A stretch of 36,304 bases of DNA, from contig NZ_SOHE01000031.1 in assembly GCF_004403305.1 (NCBI RefSeq), positions 1 through 36,304 on the forward strand, written 5' to 3'. Position 1 is the stretch's first letter, and each line of letters begins with the position of its first letter. Below the pieces are notes generated by a model. That model was given only the letters and a program-made list of their open reading frames with translations, searched no databases and had not been told where the DNA came from. Source of the DNA: Cryobacterium frigoriphilum (GTDB taxonomy: Bacteria > Actinomycetota > Actinomycetes > Actinomycetales > Microbacteriaceae). Made by a program: the position numbers and the translations under genes. Shown in pieces: positions 34,917 to 36,304 of this stretch.

Positions 34917-35965
34917 TGGCGCCCCTCGGTCTGCGGGCACGCTGGACGGTTGTCACCGTCGCGGCCATCGTGCTGTTCGGGGCGGCCGCTGCCTTTGGCA
35001 TCGCTGCCTTCTCTGACTACCAGCGGCAGCAGGCGAAGCCGAGCGGGATGCTGACCGCTGAGGCTGGCTCGGCCGGAATCGCGGCCGTCGCCGGCAGCGA
35101 AGCGGATGTTGCCCGCATCGTCTTTCGCAACACGGCTCTCGGCGCCGACTACGGTTTCGTTGCCGCGGTGCCCCTGACCGATCCCCGGGGCGCCCGGGTC
35201 GTGACCGACGTCTCGTGCGATCGCGTCTACGCCACCAACGAATACGAAATGTGCCTGCGGGTCAACCGCGGGGTCGTGACCACGTTTAGCGCCGACCTGC
35301 TCGACGGTAACGGAGCGCTCGTCAAGTCTTGGCCGCTGCCGGGCATGCCCAGCCGCACCCGGATCAGCGCCGATTCGACGCTCGTCTCGTTCAGCGCGTT
35401 CATTACGGGGGAGTCCTACTCGACGATCGGGTTCGCGATCGCGACCCAAATCGCCGAGGTCAACGGCCCCGACTCCGGCACCCTCGAAGATTTCGCCCTG
35501 ACGGTGGGCGGCAAACCGGTCACCGCTGCCGACCGCAATATCTGGGGGGTCACGTTCACGAGTGACGCCAATGTGTTCTACGCGACCGCGGCCTCGGGTG
35601 GTCGCACCTGGCTCGTGCGGGGTGATCGCGCCGCCCGCACGCTCGTCGCTGTTCGGGACGGGGTCGAGTGCCCCTCGATCTCACCCGATGGAACGCGTAT
35701 CGCCTACAAAAAGGTCGTGTCTACGTCACCGACGACAACGTGGACCGTCGCGGTGCTCGACCTCGCGACAAACGAGGAGGTCGTGATACCGGAACCCAAT
35801 AGTGTCGACGACCAGGTCGAATGGCTGAACGACTCGACCGTGATCTACGGTCTGCTGCGAGCGGATGACTCCGGTGCGAGCGATGTCTGGTCGGCTCCGA
35901 GTGATGGTTCGAGCGCGCCGACTCTGCTGATCGAGCACGCCTGGTCGCCCGCCGTCATCCGCTGA
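34916..35965 (+). CDS. Membrane-anchored TolB-like beta-propeller protein
   Basis: This is a 349-aa protein with one N-terminal membrane helix (about 10-32, preceded by RAR) and an extracytoplasmic domain that shows propeller blades. The clearest is CPSISPDGTRIAYKK (about residues 250-264), a canonical PD40/TolB blade. Weaker ones are LPGMPSRTRISADSTLVSFS and QVEWLNDSTVIYGLLR, and the final WSPAVIR suggests closure of the propeller. The DSGASDVWSAPSDG segment is also blade-like. The ATG overlaps the MFS stop (TGATG), so the two are coupled. It is not a Tol-Pal component, since this lineage lacks an outer membrane of that type. A ligand-binding or scaffold role next to the transporter is inference. 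Confidence 0.82.
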   Translation: MAPLGLRARWTVVTVAAIVLFGAAAAFGIAAFSDYQRQQAKPSGMLTAEAGSAGIAAVAGSEADVARIVFRNTALGADYGFVAAVPLTDPRGARVVTDVSCDRVYATNEYEMCLRVNRGVVTTFSADLLDGNGALVKSWPLPGMPSRTRISADSTLVSFSAFITGESYSTIGFAIATQIAEVNGPDSGTLEDFALTVGGKPVTAADRNIWGVTFTSDANVFYATAASGGRTWLVRGDRAARTLVAVRDGVECPSISPDGTRIAYKKVVSTSPTTTWTVAVLDLATNEEVVIPEPNSVDDQVEWLNDSTVIYGLLRADDSGASDVWSAPSDGSSAPTLLIEHAWSPAVIR

Positions 35966-36045
35966 CCGCCGCTGACAACCGCTGACAACCGCTGACCAGC
36001 CCACTGCTCACGCGCGAGAGATTCGCTGATAGCGGGTGCCGCGGG
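35966..36045. other. Short intergenic region with a 10-bp repeat
   Basis: Between the propeller gene and the convergent HNH gene, CCGCTGACAA is repeated (35977-36000, with variants), immediately after the stop. No hairpin with a T-tract is evident. Confidence 0.5.
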
Positions 36046-36304
36046 TTAGTTGATGGGGCGGTTGGCGCGGTGGGTCTGTGCGGGCCGCCAGGTTTGGCTG
36101 GGGTCGATCCAGGCTGGGCCGAGTACTTCGGGCCTGCCGTGGGTCATGCGGATTTGCCATCCGGAGGTGTCGATGGCGTGGTGGTGTCGGTAGCAGAGGC
36201 AGACTCCGTTGGCGACTTCGGTTTTGCCGCCCTGGGCGTAGCTTTTCACGTGGTGCAGTTCGGTCCAGTACGCCGGAATGTCGCAACCCGGGATGATGCA
36301 GCCG
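36046..36304 (-). CDS. HNH endonuclease, DUF222 family, C-terminal fragment (cut by window edge)
   Basis: The last 85 codons of a gene that enters from the right edge. They encode a zinc-binding HNH fold: GCIIPGCDIPAYWTELHHVK, then NGVCLCYRHHHAID, with paired cysteines and the HH and HHH catalytic/metal histidines. The tail DPSQTWRPAQTHRANRPIN ends at 36046. This matches the C-terminus of the DUF222/HNH proteins that are present in many copies in Microbacteriaceae and related genera. Their role is not established. An internal GTG at 36249 is not the start; the frame is open to the edge. Confidence 0.85.
   Translation of the reverse strand, partial: GCIIPGCDIPAYWTELHHVKSYAQGGKTEVANGVCLCYRHHHAIDTSGWQIRMTHGRPEVLGPAWIDPSQTWRPAQTHRANRPIN

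Noticed and set aside
33555..34940. A 461-codon open frame opposite the MFS transporter
   Set aside because: The translation is a charged Arg/Gly/Asp/Gln-rich string with no recognisable domain, while the plus strand encodes a clear twelve-helix transporter.
34916..35965. TolB of a Tol-Pal system
   Set aside because: Only the beta-propeller blade is shared. There is an N-terminal membrane anchor, no tolA/pal neighbours, and the organism looks like an actinobacterium.
36046..36304. HNH fragment as a homing endonuclease or mobile element
   Set aside because: No intron, intein or terminal repeats are visible; the sequence fits the chromosomal DUF222/HNH family common in this lineage.

Overview
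The window is high-GC actinobacterial DNA. GTG/TTG starts, ATGA stop-start overlaps, a DUF222-type HNH endonuclease fragment and DUF4082 surface proteins suggest Microbacteriaceae (Cryobacterium/Leifsonia-like). The genus is inference; no rRNA or tRNA is present to settle it. Thirty protein genes are called, one cut by the right edge. Most of the window is an exopolysaccharide (EPS) locus of Wzx/Wzy type.

Layout: 1-135 is a 17-bp tandem repeat. 315-4182 is a four-gene module of ABC exporter (ATPase plus permease) and NarL-type two-component system. 4161-5369 (minus) is an L-2-hydroxyglutarate oxidase-like enzyme whose end overlaps the response regulator. 5435-6397 is a proline iminopeptidase. 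6492-10001 is a large secreted protein with a dimethylformamidase-beta-like domain and three DUF4082 modules.

The EPS locus consists of two long operons that face each other. The left one (10052-20353, plus) encodes nucleotide-sugar enzymes (Gfo/Idh dehydrogenase, SDR epimerase, two DegT aminotransferases, a NeuD/PglD-like acyltransferase), the Wzx flippase and three glycosyltransferases. The right one (32457 down to 23042, minus) encodes the polyprenyl glycosylphosphotransferase that starts the repeat unit, a WbpD-like acetyltransferase, a GT4 enzyme, an asparagine-synthetase-like amidotransferase, a Wzz-like protein, a Wzy-like polymerase and two GT2 enzymes. Between them lies a divergent pair: a secreted DUF4082/beta-helix protein (20512-21975, minus) and a second Wzz-like protein (22370-23014, plus). 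Their shared control region is AT-rich and palindromic.

Together these genes can build a lipid-linked repeat unit containing one or two acylated amino sugars, possibly with an amidated uronic acid, flip it, polymerise it, and deposit secreted proteins around it. No tyrosine autokinase, UDP-GlcNAc 6-dehydrogenase or dTDP-rhamnose genes are in the window, so those functions, if used, are encoded elsewhere.

Downstream, 32779-35965 (plus) is a tight three-gene set: a membrane-anchored unknown protein, an MFS transporter and a membrane-anchored TolB-like beta-propeller. The right edge (36046-36304, minus) is the C-terminus of an HNH endonuclease.
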